The notes below the pieces were generated by a model that saw nothing but the letters and a program-made list of their open reading frames with translations, was not told where the DNA came from and did no database searches. A DNA stretch of 29,860 nt, taken from contig CAJUHY010000033.1 of the NCBI GenBank assembly GCA_910585895.1, positions 1 to 29,860 on the forward strand, written 5' to 3'. Positions 17,042-25,090 of the stretch are shown here, in pieces. A program made the position numbers and the translations under genes. This DNA comes from an uncultured Lachnospiraceae bacterium (GTDB lineage: Bacteria > Bacillota > Clostridia > Lachnospirales > Lachnospiraceae). Position 1 is the first letter of the stretch; each line of letters starts with the position of its first letter.

Positions 17042-18067
17042 ATGAAGCAGGATATTAAGTCATTCAATCAAAAAGAACTGGAAGATTTTTTCGTGTCGTT
17101 GGGAGAAAAGCCGTTCCGTGCGCGGCAGGTTTACCAATGGATGCATCAAAAACAGGCGGCTTCTTTTGCGGAGATGACGAATATTTCTAAAACCTTACAG
17201 GATAAATTAAGAGAAACCTGTGAACTGACGGTTCTGCGGCAGGAGCTTGTGCAGCGTTCAAGGGACGGTACGGCAAAATATCTCTTTGCGCTGGCAGACG
17301 GAAATATGATTGAGAGCGTGCGTATGAAATATAAACATGGGAACAGCGTGTGCATTTCTTCTCAGGCCGGCTGTGGCATGGGCTGCCGTTTCTGCGCTTC
17401 TGCACTGGGCGGGCTGGCGCGCAGTCTGACCCCGGCAGAGATGCTGGACCAAATATACCGAATTCAGACGGATATCGGTGAGCGTGTTTCCCATGTGGTA
17501 GTGATGGGAACCGGCGAGCCTTTGGATAATTACGATAACCTGCTGAAATTCCTGGAACTTTTGACAGACGAAAATGGGCTTCATATCAGCCAGCGCAATA
17601 TTACGGTGTCTACTTGCGGCATTGTGCCGAATATGCGCAGGCTTGCTGAAGAAAAACTGCAGATTACACTGGCAGTTTCACTTCACGCTTCCACGCAGCA
17701 AAAGCGTCTGGAACTGATGCCGGTGGCGAACAAATATGAAATCCATGAATTGCTGGCAGCCTGCAGGGAGTATTTTGCAAAAACAGGTCGGCGGATAACC
17801 TTTGAATACAGCCTTGTGGCCGGTGTTAATGACAGCGCAGAGGATGCATTGCAGCTGGCATCCCTGATTAAGAATATGAACTGCCATGTCAATCTTATTC
17901 CGGTAAATCCAATTGAGGAGAGGGATTATGTGCAGTCTGGCAAGCAGGCAGTGACGGAATTTAAAGATAAACTTGAGAAATATGGGATAACGGTAACAGT
18001 CAGGCGTGAAATGGGCAGGGATATTGACGGAGCCTGCGGGCAGCTGCGTCGTCGTCAGATTTTATGA
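17042..18067 (+). CDS. rlmN: Dual-specificity RNA methyltransferase RlmN
   Basis: Radical-SAM enzyme that makes 2-methyladenosine at A2503 of 23S rRNA and at position 37 of some tRNAs. 341 residues, normal. The iron-sulfur cluster motif CGMGCRFC lies at about residues 111-118, preceded by the conserved SQAG. GTGEPLDNYDN is the conserved GEP motif, and STCGIVP and SLHAS follow. The C-terminal cysteine of the methylation mechanism is in DGACGQLR near residue 331; an upstream partner Cys is in the family's conserved positions. It starts three bases after rsmB, with GAAAGGA inside the end of rsmB as the ribosome site. It is probably the last gene of the operon, since a new promoter follows at once. 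Confidence 0.97.
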   Translation: MKQDIKSFNQKELEDFFVSLGEKPFRARQVYQWMHQKQAASFAEMTNISKTLQDKLRETCELTVLRQELVQRSRDGTAKYLFALADGNMIESVRMKYKHGNSVCISSQAGCGMGCRFCASALGGLARSLTPAEMLDQIYRIQTDIGERVSHVVVMGTGEPLDNYDNLLKFLELLTDENGLHISQRNITVSTCGIVPNMRRLAEEKLQITLAVSLHASTQQKRLELMPVANKYEIHELLAACREYFAKTGRRITFEYSLVAGVNDSAEDALQLASLIKNMNCHVNLIPVNPIEERDYVQSGKQAVTEFKDKLEKYGITVTVRREMGRDIDGACGQLRRRQIL

Positions 18068-18068
18068 C

Positions 18069-18097
18069 TTGTCCTTTTATGTACATTATGCTAAAAT
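18069..18097 (+). promoter_or_regulatory. Sigma-A promoter of the phosphatase/kinase-rsgA-rpe-thiN unit
   Basis: TTGTCC (18069-18074), 17-base spacer, TAAAAT (18092-18097), starting two bases after the rlmN stop. The 120-base gap before the phosphatase gene is the largest within the housekeeping core. No terminator is seen between, so read-through from the first operon is also possible. Confidence 0.6.
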
Positions 18098-18187
18098 ATC
18101 TATAACTGTTTGTAACTTTATGGGGTTGTGAACTGTTGCGGATAAATAGATGTTTCAAAATAATTCTCAAAGAAAGGCGGACTGAAC

Positions 18188-18916
18188 ATGAGGGCTTTTT
18201 CCAGGACGGATACGGGGAGAAGACGAGAAATGAATCAGGATTATATGTACACTTCCGAGATGCCAGTTGGAAATCTGCCCAATCTGTATGTGTTAGCAGA
18301 TGGTATGGGAGGACATAATGCGGGAGACTATGCTTCGCGTTATGCAGTGGAGACGATTGTGCAGTCTGTACAAGGAAGTCGGGATACGTCGCCGGTGATG
18401 ATTCTGCGGGAAGCTATTTGGAAGGCGAATCAGGCGGTGGTAGAGAAATCCAGGACAGATATTGACCTGGAAGGCATGGGAACAACAGTGGTGGCAGCAA
18501 CTGTCGATGGCAGTGAACTGTGTGTGGCAAATGTCGGTGACAGCCGTCTGTATATTGCAGGGGAATATTTTGAACAAATTACAAAGGATCACTCTTATGT
18601 GCAGGAAATGGTGCGTAGGGGTGAATTAAGGGCGGAGATAGCGAGAATCCATCCTGACCGTAATATTATCACGCGTGCCGTAGGCGGTGGTATGGGTATA
18701 GAAGTTGATTTCTTTGAAGTGGAACTGGCGGAGAATGACCGGATTCTTATGTGTTCCGATGGATTGACAGATATGCTGGAGGACAGGGAGATTTTTGAAA
18801 TTATAAAGACTGGAGTCAGTAGCGAAGATATTGTGGAAATGCTGGTTGGACAGGCAAACAGATATGGAGGCAATGACAATATCACAGTTATTTTGACGGA
18901 ACCGTTTGAGTGGTAA
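18188..18916 (+). CDS. PP2C-type serine/threonine phosphatase (Stp/PrpC)
   Basis: Cytoplasmic Mn2+/Mg2+-dependent phosphatase that reverses the action of the PASTA kinase encoded just downstream. 242 residues, a single PP2C domain. Metal-binding motifs: TDTGRRREMNQD (residues 7-18), ADGMGGH (37-43), GDSRLY, MCSDGLTDML and GGNDNIT near the C-terminus. AAAGGCGG lies about eight bases before the ATG. The kinase start is 17 bases after the stop. The pairing of PrpC and PrkC is a standard Firmicutes arrangement controlling cell-wall growth and stress signalling. Confidence 0.95.
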   Translation: MRAFSRTDTGRRREMNQDYMYTSEMPVGNLPNLYVLADGMGGHNAGDYASRYAVETIVQSVQGSRDTSPVMILREAIWKANQAVVEKSRTDIDLEGMGTTVVAATVDGSELCVANVGDSRLYIAGEYFEQITKDHSYVQEMVRRGELRAEIARIHPDRNIITRAVGGGMGIEVDFFEVELAENDRILMCSDGLTDMLEDREIFEIIKTGVSSEDIVEMLVGQANRYGGNDNITVILTEPFEW

Positions 18917-18933
18917 GATGTTTGGAGGTAAGA

Positions 18934-21030
18934 ATGTTAAAAGAGGGAATCTATATTGCAGATAGATACGAGATTGTAGGGAAAGTCGGAACCGGAGGCA
19001 TGGCGGATGTCTATAAGGCCAAGGACCATACGCTGGGACGTTTTGTAGGAATCAAGGTCCTCAAGCAGGAGTTCTCCGAGGACGTGAATTTCGTAACTAA
19101 ATTTCGCACGGAAGCGCAGTCGGCAGCAGGATTAGAGCATCCCAATATTGTGAATATTTATGATGTAGGAAGCGAGAATTCCATCCATTATATTGTCATG
19201 GAATATGTGGAAGGCATCACGTTAAAGACATATATTGAGAAGAAAGGGCAGCTCTCCTTTAAGGAAGCTGTGAGCATTGCCATTCAGGTAGGCAGAGGAA
19301 TTGAAGCGGCTCATAACAAGCACATTATCCACCGTGATATCAAGCCGCAGAATATCATTATTTCCACGGAAGGCAAAGTCAAAGTGACCGACTTTGGAAT
19401 TGCCAGGGCAGCGAGCAGCAATACTATCAATTCGGATGTGATGGGTTCTGTGCATTACGCTTCGCCTGAACAGGCGCGCAATGGTTTTGTCGATGGCAAG
19501 AGCGATATCTATTCCCTGGGAATTGTCATGTATGAGATGGTAACCGGCAGGGTGCCCTTTGATGGAGAGTCAACAGTGGCAATTGCCATCCAGCATCTGC
19601 AGGAGGAGATGATAAGACCCAGCGCTTATGCGCCGGAGTTGCCCATCAGTTTGGAAAAGATTATTCTCAAATGTACGCAGAAGAGCCCAGACAGGCGTTA
19701 TGATACCATCGGCGATCTGCTGATTGACCTGAAAAAGGCATTAATCAGTCCTAATGAAGATTTTGTGGTGATGGTTCCCATCGGGCAGCAGGATAAGACC
19801 AGAGTTATGAAGCAGGAGGAAGTGGAGAGCATCAAGGAAAAGACGCGCAATATGTATTACGAGGATGCAGCCGAGGCGCCCGAGGAAGAAGAGGAGGAGC
19901 CAGAAGAAGAGGAAGAGGAGGACGACAGCGGATTTTTGAATCCTAAGATGGAAAAGGCAGTGACAATCATGGGAATTGTCGCCGCAGTTATCATAGTCGC
20001 GATTATTATTTATATTGTGGGCAGCTTTTTTGGTCTGTTCCGTTTTGGCGGGAGCCAAAATGGAGACGATGTGAAACAGGAAGAGATGAAGGATGATGAG
20101 GAAGAGGCAGAAGAGCCGGAAGATAAGACAGAAAAAGTGGAGATGATTGATTTAAAGGGCAAGACTTTCGATGAGGCAACGACAGCCGTCAATGGGATTG
20201 GCCTTGGCATACAGAGAGCGGGGGAAGAATCTTCCGATACTTATGCCCAGGGACAGATTGTCAGCCAAAGTGTAGAGCCCGGGACATTGGTGGAGAAGAA
20301 TACGACTATCAAGGTAACTATCAGCAGCGGTGTAGGTGAGATTGATGTGCCGATGGTAACAGGCCTTGACCAGCAGGCAGCTGAGTCTAAATTAACGGAG
20401 TCTGGATTTGCTCCCAATACTGATTTTGGATACAGCGAGTCGGTTGCCAGCGGGACGGTGATGTCACAGACGCCGGAAGCCGGGACCAAAGCGAAAAAGG
20501 GAGATACCGTCAGCCTTATGGTAAGCCGGGGGCCAGAGCCTATTGTGATGCCCAATGTCTGGAATAAATCGGAGGCGGAAGCGAGAGAACAGTTATCCGC
20601 TCTGGGACTTAAAGTGTCGACAACTTCCGATTACAGCAATGATATTCCGGAAGGAAACGTCATCAGCCAGAGCATAGTGGAAGGGAAGCCCGTGGAGAAA
20701 GGGGCGACCATTACGCTGGTTATCAGCATGGGCAAGAAGAGCACGTTCTATTCCCTGGACAATTACACCATCAACAAGCTGGAAGATATTCCTGAGGAAG
20801 CCACCAGCGTCAAGGCAGAGATTACCCTTTATAAATCAGAGGGCGAGGATGCAGTCAATACCTGGACGGCCACGTCTTTCCCATTCGTAATTAATCAGGG
20901 CGGCATTGAGAATTGTTCCCAGGGGTATATTATCATTGACTGGGAATGGAGATATATAGACGAGGATGGGGTTGAGATTATCCAGCCTAAGACTACAGAG
21001 ATAGATAATATCCCCTTTACACCGAATTAA
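18934..21030 (+). CDS. PASTA-domain Ser/Thr protein kinase (PrkC/StkP type)
   Basis: Membrane kinase that senses muropeptides or lipid II outside and phosphorylates cytoplasmic targets. 698 residues. The kinase domain has GTGGM (19-23), the ATP lysine K41 in GIKVL, HRDIKPQN (133-140, Asp135 catalytic) and DFG (153-155). A strongly acidic linker (runs of Glu around 315-330) leads to one membrane helix at about 342-367. Three PASTA domains follow at about 399-465, 466-532 and 533-600, each beginning with a xVPxVxG-like strand and ending VSxG. The final 100 residues, rich in aromatic and acidic residues (SLDNYTINKLEDIPEE, IDWEWRY), are not PASTA and I do not recognise them. ATG at 18934 has GGAGG five bases in front; the GTG at 18910 is rejected. 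Confidence 0.95.
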   Translation: MLKEGIYIADRYEIVGKVGTGGMADVYKAKDHTLGRFVGIKVLKQEFSEDVNFVTKFRTEAQSAAGLEHPNIVNIYDVGSENSIHYIVMEYVEGITLKTYIEKKGQLSFKEAVSIAIQVGRGIEAAHNKHIIHRDIKPQNIIISTEGKVKVTDFGIARAASSNTINSDVMGSVHYASPEQARNGFVDGKSDIYSLGIVMYEMVTGRVPFDGESTVAIAIQHLQEEMIRPSAYAPELPISLEKIILKCTQKSPDRRYDTIGDLLIDLKKALISPNEDFVVMVPIGQQDKTRVMKQEEVESIKEKTRNMYYEDAAEAPEEEEEEPEEEEEEDDSGFLNPKMEKAVTIMGIVAAVIIVAIIIYIVGSFFGLFRFGGSQNGDDVKQEEMKDDEEEAEEPEDKTEKVEMIDLKGKTFDEATTAVNGIGLGIQRAGEESSDTYAQGQIVSQSVEPGTLVEKNTTIKVTISSGVGEIDVPMVTGLDQQAAESKLTESGFAPNTDFGYSESVASGTVMSQTPEAGTKAKKGDTVSLMVSRGPEPIVMPNVWNKSEAEAREQLSALGLKVSTTSDYSNDIPEGNVISQSIVEGKPVEKGATITLVISMGKKSTFYSLDNYTINKLEDIPEEATSVKAEITLYKSEGEDAVNTWTATSFPFVINQGGIENCSQGYIIIDWEWRYIDEDGVEIIQPKTTEIDNIPFTPN

Positions 21031-21044
21031 GGAAGCAAATGCAT

Positions 21045-21944
21045 ATGCAGGGAAAAATCATAAAAGGAATTGCCGGTTTCTACTATGTACATGTAGCAGA
21101 AACCGGAATCTTTGAGTGCAAGGCGAAGGGAATTTTCCGTAAAGAAAAAATAAAACCGCTTGTGGGAGACAATGTAGAATTGGAACTGTTGGACATGCAG
21201 GACATGACTGGTAATATTACATCTATTCTTCCCAGAAAAAATGAGCTCATCCGTCCGGCAGTGGCAAATGTTGACCAGGCGCTGGTGATTTTTGCAGCGG
21301 ATAAACCGAAGCCCAATTTCAATTTGCTGGACCGCTTTCTGATCATGATGGAGCAGCGGAAGGTGGAGACAATTATCTGTTTTAACAAGCAGGACCTTGT
21401 CGCGCAGGAAGAGGTAGATGGGCTGCGGCAAATCTATCAACCCTGTGGCTATCAAATTTTGGCCGTCAGCGCCAGGGAACAGGAAGGGCTTGAGCAGATT
21501 CAGGAAGTCCTTGCAGGTAAGACAACAACAGTAGCGGGGCCCTCCGGTGTGGGGAAGTCCTCGCTGATTAATTTACTTTCACCGGAAGCAGATATGGAGA
21601 CGGGAGCGCTTAGCGAAAAGATTGACAGGGGGAAACATACCACCCGGCATTCCCAGTTATTGTATATTGACCGTGGGACTTATATTATGGATACGCCGGG
21701 ATTCAGTTCCTTATACCTTATGGGGTTAGAGGCAGGGGAATTGAAATTTCATTTTCGGGAATTTGAATCTTTTGAGCCGCTCTGCCGCTTTCAGGGGTGC
21801 AGCCATATCCATGAGCCTGATTGCGCCGTGAAAACATCATTGGCAGAAGGGAAGATAAGCCCCATCCGGTATGAGAATTATGTGATGCTTTACGAAGAGT
21901 TGAAAAATGTCAGGAAGTATGATAAAGGAGGAGGAAAGAGATGA
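21045..21944 (+). CDS. rsgA: Ribosome small-subunit GTPase RsgA
   Basis: Circularly permuted GTPase that helps late 30S subunit maturation. About 299 residues: an N-terminal OB-fold RNA-binding part (residues 1-70), then the permuted G motifs with NKQD (G4) before the P-loop GPSGVGKSS (G1, near 165). DTPGFSS is G3 and HTTRHSQL holds the switch region. The C-terminal zinc site is CRFQGCSHIHEPDC. ATG at 21045 is favoured because GGAAG at 21031-21035 is nine bases away; the ATG at 21039 would be only three bases away. Its stop overlaps the rpe start (ATGA). Confidence 0.96.
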   Translation: MQGKIIKGIAGFYYVHVAETGIFECKAKGIFRKEKIKPLVGDNVELELLDMQDMTGNITSILPRKNELIRPAVANVDQALVIFAADKPKPNFNLLDRFLIMMEQRKVETIICFNKQDLVAQEEVDGLRQIYQPCGYQILAVSAREQEGLEQIQEVLAGKTTTVAGPSGVGKSSLINLLSPEADMETGALSEKIDRGKHTTRHSQLLYIDRGTYIMDTPGFSSLYLMGLEAGELKFHFREFESFEPLCRFQGCSHIHEPDCAVKTSLAEGKISPIRYENYVMLYEELKNVRKYDKGGGKR

Positions 21945-22597
21945 ACTGTTTATCGCCATCTATATTGGCAGCGGATATTTCCTGCCTGGGGCAACAGATT
22001 AAAATGATTGATGAGGCTGGGGCGCAGTATGTGCATATTGATATTATGGATGGTCATTTTGTGCCTACGCTTTCATTTGGCGCGCCGGTTATTAAATCTA
22101 TCCGGCCGCTTACGGAACGGATTTTTGATGTGCATCTGATGCTGGATGAGCCAATTCATCTGATAGATGAGATGGTAGAATGCGGTGCGGACATCATTAC
22201 GGTTCATGCAGAAGCATGTACCCATTTGGACCGAACTATCGAGAAAATTAAAGAGAGCGGGGTGCTTGCTTCCGTTGCTTTAAATCCGGCAACCGATTTG
22301 GGATGTCTGAATTATATTCTGCCTAAGCTTGACATGGTGCTTCTGATGACCGTCAATCCTGGTTATGGCGGACAGCAGTATATTCCCTATCTGACGGATA
22401 AAATCCGTACCTTGCGCCAGATTGTAACGGAGCGGGATTTAAAGCTTGATATTGAGGTAGACGGCGGAGTGACTTTGCAGAATGTTAAGGGAATCCTTGA
22501 AGCCGGAGCTAACATTATTGTAGCTGGTTCGGCGGTGTTCCATGGGGATGTGCAAGGGAATGCAGAGGAATTTCTGAAAATAATAAACCATAAATAG
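21941..22597 (+). CDS. rpe: Ribulose-phosphate 3-epimerase
   Basis: Interconverts D-ribulose 5-phosphate and D-xylulose 5-phosphate in the pentose phosphate pathway; cytoplasmic metal-dependent TIM barrel. 218 residues, normal length. Visible motifs: SPSILAADISCLG (start), HIDIMDGHFVP with metal-binding His and Asp, DVHLMLDEP, VNPGYGGQ (phosphate contact), and EVDGGVTLQN with the catalytic Asp. It overlaps rsgA by four bases and has GGAGGAAAG in the end of rsgA as its ribosome site. This rsgA-rpe-thiN order is common in Firmicutes. Confidence 0.97.
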   Translation: MNCLSPSILAADISCLGQQIKMIDEAGAQYVHIDIMDGHFVPTLSFGAPVIKSIRPLTERIFDVHLMLDEPIHLIDEMVECGADIITVHAEACTHLDRTIEKIKESGVLASVALNPATDLGCLNYILPKLDMVLLMTVNPGYGGQQYIPYLTDKIRTLRQIVTERDLKLDIEVDGGVTLQNVKGILEAGANIIVAGSAVFHGDVQGNAEEFLKIINHK

Positions 22598-22608
22598 AGG
22601 AAAAGAAG

Positions 22609-23265
22609 ATGCAGTCATTGATTATCAGCGGTGGAAGCCTGGACATGGAATTTGCCCTTTCTTATATCAGAAAATATTCATTCCACATTACTGTTGCAGC
22701 GGACAGGGGCATGGATTTTTTCTATGAGCATAAGATGGTACCGGATTATATTGTGGGAGATTTTGATTCGGCAGATCCGGAGGTTTTGCAAAATTTCCGC
22801 AATTTAAATGAAGAGCAGAGACCTGAAATTATACAGTTTAAGCCAGAGAAAGATGAGACTGATACGGAGCTTGCTATCCGTATAGCAATACAGCATGGAT
22901 GTGATGATATCCATCTTCTGGGCGCTATGGGAAGCCGGGTTGACCATATGCTGGGCAATCTGCATCTGTTGGGAGCAGCAATGAAACAAGGGGTAGCATG
23001 TAGAATGGTCGATAAAAATAACCGTATTCGCATGACTTGTCAGGGCATGTCCCTGCGGCGGCAGGAGCAGTATGGTACATATGTATCGCTGCTTCCTTTC
23101 ACACCGCTGGTGAAAGGGCTGACGCTGACAGGTTTTAAATATCCTTTGAAAGATTACACGCTGGAATGTTACCATTCTCTTGGAGTCAGCAATGAGATAA
23201 TTGCTGAGGAGGCAGAGATTTCATTTCGGGAGGGTGTGCTGCTTGTTGTAGAGTCAAAAGATTGA
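22609..23265 (+). CDS. thiN: Thiamine pyrophosphokinase
   Basis: Converts thiamine to thiamine pyrophosphate with ATP, the last step of vitamin B1 activation and salvage. 218 residues. The N-terminal catalytic half shows VAADRGMDFF, the metal-binding VGDFDSADP, KDETDTELAI and GSRVDHMLGNL; the C-terminal half is the beta-rich thiamine-binding domain. AGAGGAAAAGAAG precedes the ATG, 11 bases after rpe. No TPP riboswitch is visible nearby, so expression appears to follow the operon. Thiamine pyrophosphate is the cofactor of transketolase, which uses the rpe product, a possible functional link. Confidence 0.93.
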   Translation: MQSLIISGGSLDMEFALSYIRKYSFHITVAADRGMDFFYEHKMVPDYIVGDFDSADPEVLQNFRNLNEEQRPEIIQFKPEKDETDTELAIRIAIQHGCDDIHLLGAMGSRVDHMLGNLHLLGAAMKQGVACRMVDKNNRIRMTCQGMSLRRQEQYGTYVSLLPFTPLVKGLTLTGFKYPLKDYTLECYHSLGVSNEIIAEEAEISFREGVLLVVESKD

Positions 23266-23330
23266 TTCCTACATGATGGAGAGAGGACAATTTGCTGGAA
23301 GAAAGGATTTTATAGTAAAGGGTGTTTTTG

Positions 23331-23909
23331 ATGGATAAATTGCGAATGTTTGTAAAATCAATTTACGCAGGTTTTGCAATAGGAATAGGCGGGATTGTAT
23401 ATTTATCAATGGATAACAGAATTTTGGGAGCCCTGTTTTTTAGTTTCGGGTTGTCAACGATTGTCACACAAGGGTTTAATTTATATACGGGTAAGATTGG
23501 ATTTGTCAAAGAATGGAAGGAGCTGCCGGATATGCTCATGATTCTGGCAGGTAATTTTATAGGAACTTTTATTACAGCAATGCTGGCGAAAGCTGCCAAT
23601 TTGAGTATTGACAGTACGCAGATGGTACATAACAAATTAGATAACAGTTTGCTGCATATATTTTTGTTGTCCGTATTTTGCGGCGTAATGATGTATCTGG
23701 CAATTGACAATTATAATAAGAGCAAGAATATTATTTTTGTGGTAGCCGCCGTAATGATATTTATCCTGTCAGGGTTTGAACATTCCATTGCCAATATGTT
23801 TTATTTTGAGATAGCAGGCGCTTATAGTCTGAAATCACTGCTCTATATCCTGGTTATGGCTGCGGGGAATGGCGTTGGCGCCAAGGCCTTCGGCTTGATG
23901 CCGAAATAA
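23331..23909 (+). CDS. Formate/nitrite transporter (FNT) family channel, compact form
   Basis: Membrane channel of the FocA/NirC family, moving formate, nitrite or a similar small anion. At 192 residues it is well below the usual 250-280, yet six hydrophobic segments can be counted, with short loops. The conserved features are present: an LYTGKIGF segment at the position of the FNT omega loop (LFTGN in others), and the pore histidine in GFEHSIANMFYF. The last helix ends in GNGVGAKAF. ATG at 23331 has AAGGG nine bases before it; GTG at 23322 is less likely. The substrate is undetermined; formate fits a fermenting anaerobe. A small hairpin TTCGGC/GCCGAA overlaps the stop codon. Confidence 0.85.
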   Translation: MDKLRMFVKSIYAGFAIGIGGIVYLSMDNRILGALFFSFGLSTIVTQGFNLYTGKIGFVKEWKELPDMLMILAGNFIGTFITAMLAKAANLSIDSTQMVHNKLDNSLLHIFLLSVFCGVMMYLAIDNYNKSKNIIFVVAAVMIFILSGFEHSIANMFYFEIAGAYSLKSLLYILVMAAGNGVGAKAFGLMPK

Positions 23910-23928
23910 CAGTATGTTTGGTTGTTAG

Positions 23929-23963
23929 GCTCTGCGGTAGGAGGCTATCTCTGTCCGTGGAGC
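23929..23963 (+). ncRNA. Candidate structured leader RNA before the DUF4430 gene
   Basis: A two-part hairpin: 23929-23937 (GCTCTGCGG) pairs fully with 23955-23963 (CCGTGGAGC, two G-U pairs), and inside it GGAG (23940-23943) pairs with CTCT (23949-23952) around a 5-base loop, separated by a TA/GT internal loop. No T-run follows, so it is not an evident terminator. It lies 40 bases before the start codon of the DUF4430 lipoprotein gene. It does not match a riboswitch consensus I can recall, including cobalamin. Confidence 0.35.
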
Positions 23964-24003
23964 AGAATAACAATAAATTTTACACGCGAAAAGGAGATTT
24001 GAC

Positions 24004-24462
24004 ATGCAGAAAAAAATTACAAACAGACATTTACAATTATTCCTTTGTATCATGCTTGTTGCGATGATGGCTTTGGCTGCGGCAGGCTGTAATGGCGGCA
24101 AGGATGATGTAGCCAAGGATTCGGCAAAGACAGAAGGTGTAAAGGCTGACGGCAATGTACTGGGTGAAGGCGATACACAGTTTACCTTTACAGTCGTAGA
24201 TGGGGAGAACAATGAGACCAAATTTGAAATTCATACAGACAAAAAGACGGTTGGAGAGGCTCTGTTAGAACTTGATTTGATTGCGGGAGATGAAGGAGAT
24301 TATGGGCTTTTTGTAAAGACAGTCAATGGAGTTACAGTAGATTTTGATAAAGACGGCGCTTACTGGGCCTTTTATATTGGCGATGAATATGCCGCTACAG
24401 GCGTGGATTCCACAGAGATTGAAGAGGGACAGGAATATTCCTTTAAAGTTGAAAAGCAATGA
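24004..24462 (+). CDS. DUF4430 lipoprotein (transcobalamin-like fold)
   Basis: Surface lipoprotein of 152 residues. The signal peptide ends in LAAAGC, a lipobox with the cysteine at about residue 26, followed by a Lys/Asp-rich linker. The mature part is one DUF4430 domain: FEIHTDKKTVGEALLELDLI, GLFVKTVNGVTVD, and WAFYIGDEYAATGVDSTEIEEGQEYSFKVE at the end. This family shares a fold with the beta domain of transcobalamin and is thought to bind a small ligand. Its last codons overlap the start of an ECF S-component, so together they probably form a capture-and-import pair. AAGGAG lies eight bases before the ATG. The ligand (cobalamin or another vitamin) is inference from the family. Confidence 0.88.
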   Translation: MQKKITNRHLQLFLCIMLVAMMALAAAGCNGGKDDVAKDSAKTEGVKADGNVLGEGDTQFTFTVVDGENNETKFEIHTDKKTVGEALLELDLIAGDEGDYGLFVKTVNGVTVDFDKDGAYWAFYIGDEYAATGVDSTEIEEGQEYSFKVEKQ

Positions 24463-24968
24463 GACTGTCTATCAAAGAGATTGCTGTATTTGGAATGCTT
24501 GGGGGCGTGATGTATGTTTCCAAGATGATTATGGAACTTTTGCCGAATATACATCTGCTTGGCGTGTTTATTGTCGCTTTTACAGTTGTATATCGGCAGA
24601 AAGCGCTGTATATTATTTATACTTATGTATTCCTGAACGGTATTTTCAGTGGTTTTGCAGCATGGTGGATTCCATATCTCTATGTATGGACTGTTCTTTG
24701 GGCAGCAGTGATGCTGCTTCCGAAAAATATGCCGAAAAGGGTACAGCCCATTGTGTACATGGCAGTGTGCGCTGCACATGGTTTTTTGTTTGGAACGCTG
24801 TATGCCCCGGCACAGGCAATTCTTTTTGGTTTTAGCTTTCAGGGGATGGTGGCATGGATTATTGCCGGGTTACCGTGGGATTTTATACATGGTATCAGCA
24901 ATTTTTTCTGCGGTATTTTGATAATGCCGCTTGTCTATGCATTACGTTTTGCGGAGAAAAACGTTTGA
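24459..24968 (+). CDS. ECF transporter S component (vitamin uptake)
   Basis: Integral membrane substrate-binding subunit of an energy-coupling-factor importer; it would use a shared EcfA/A'/T module encoded elsewhere. 169 residues with five or six hydrophobic segments. Near the start it reads SIKEIAVFGMLGGVMYVSKMIMELLPNI in two pieces, typical of S components, and AHGFLFGTLYAPAQAI and AWIIAGLPWDFIHGISNF are the conserved later helices. Overlap by ATGA with the DUF4430 lipoprotein gene points to coupled expression. Substrate is not certain; the DUF4430 partner suggests a cobalamin-like or related ligand. Confidence 0.85.
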   Translation: MRLSIKEIAVFGMLGGVMYVSKMIMELLPNIHLLGVFIVAFTVVYRQKALYIIYTYVFLNGIFSGFAAWWIPYLYVWTVLWAAVMLLPKNMPKRVQPIVYMAVCAAHGFLFGTLYAPAQAILFGFSFQGMVAWIIAGLPWDFIHGISNFFCGILIMPLVYALRFAEKNV

Positions 24969-24972
24969 TAGC

Positions 24973-25051
24973 AACAGTTCAGCCAGCCGAAAGAAATTGA
25001 GGCAAATCATGCTTGTATGAATTTGACGATATTCGTTTCGGCTGAACTGTT
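24973..25051. repeat. Long imperfect inverted repeat / hairpin
   Basis: AACAGTTCAG (24973-24982) and CCGAAA (24987-24992), separated by a 4-base bulge, pair with TTTCGG (25036-25041) and CTGAACTGTT (25042-25051), giving 16 base pairs. The interior can pair further (CAAATCAT near 25003 with ATGAATTTG near 25017), so nearly the whole 79 bases fold as one arm. No T-run follows. It sits between the ECF gene and tcdA and may end or process the upstream transcript, or be a small mobile repeat. Confidence 0.65.
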
Positions 25052-25090
25052 ATGTTTGATAGGAGTTTGCAGGAAAGAGGAGATAAGCAG

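Noticed and set aside
23910..24003. Cobalamin riboswitch before the DUF4430/ECF genes
   Set aside because: The gap is too short and lacks a B12-box; only a small unassigned hairpin is present.
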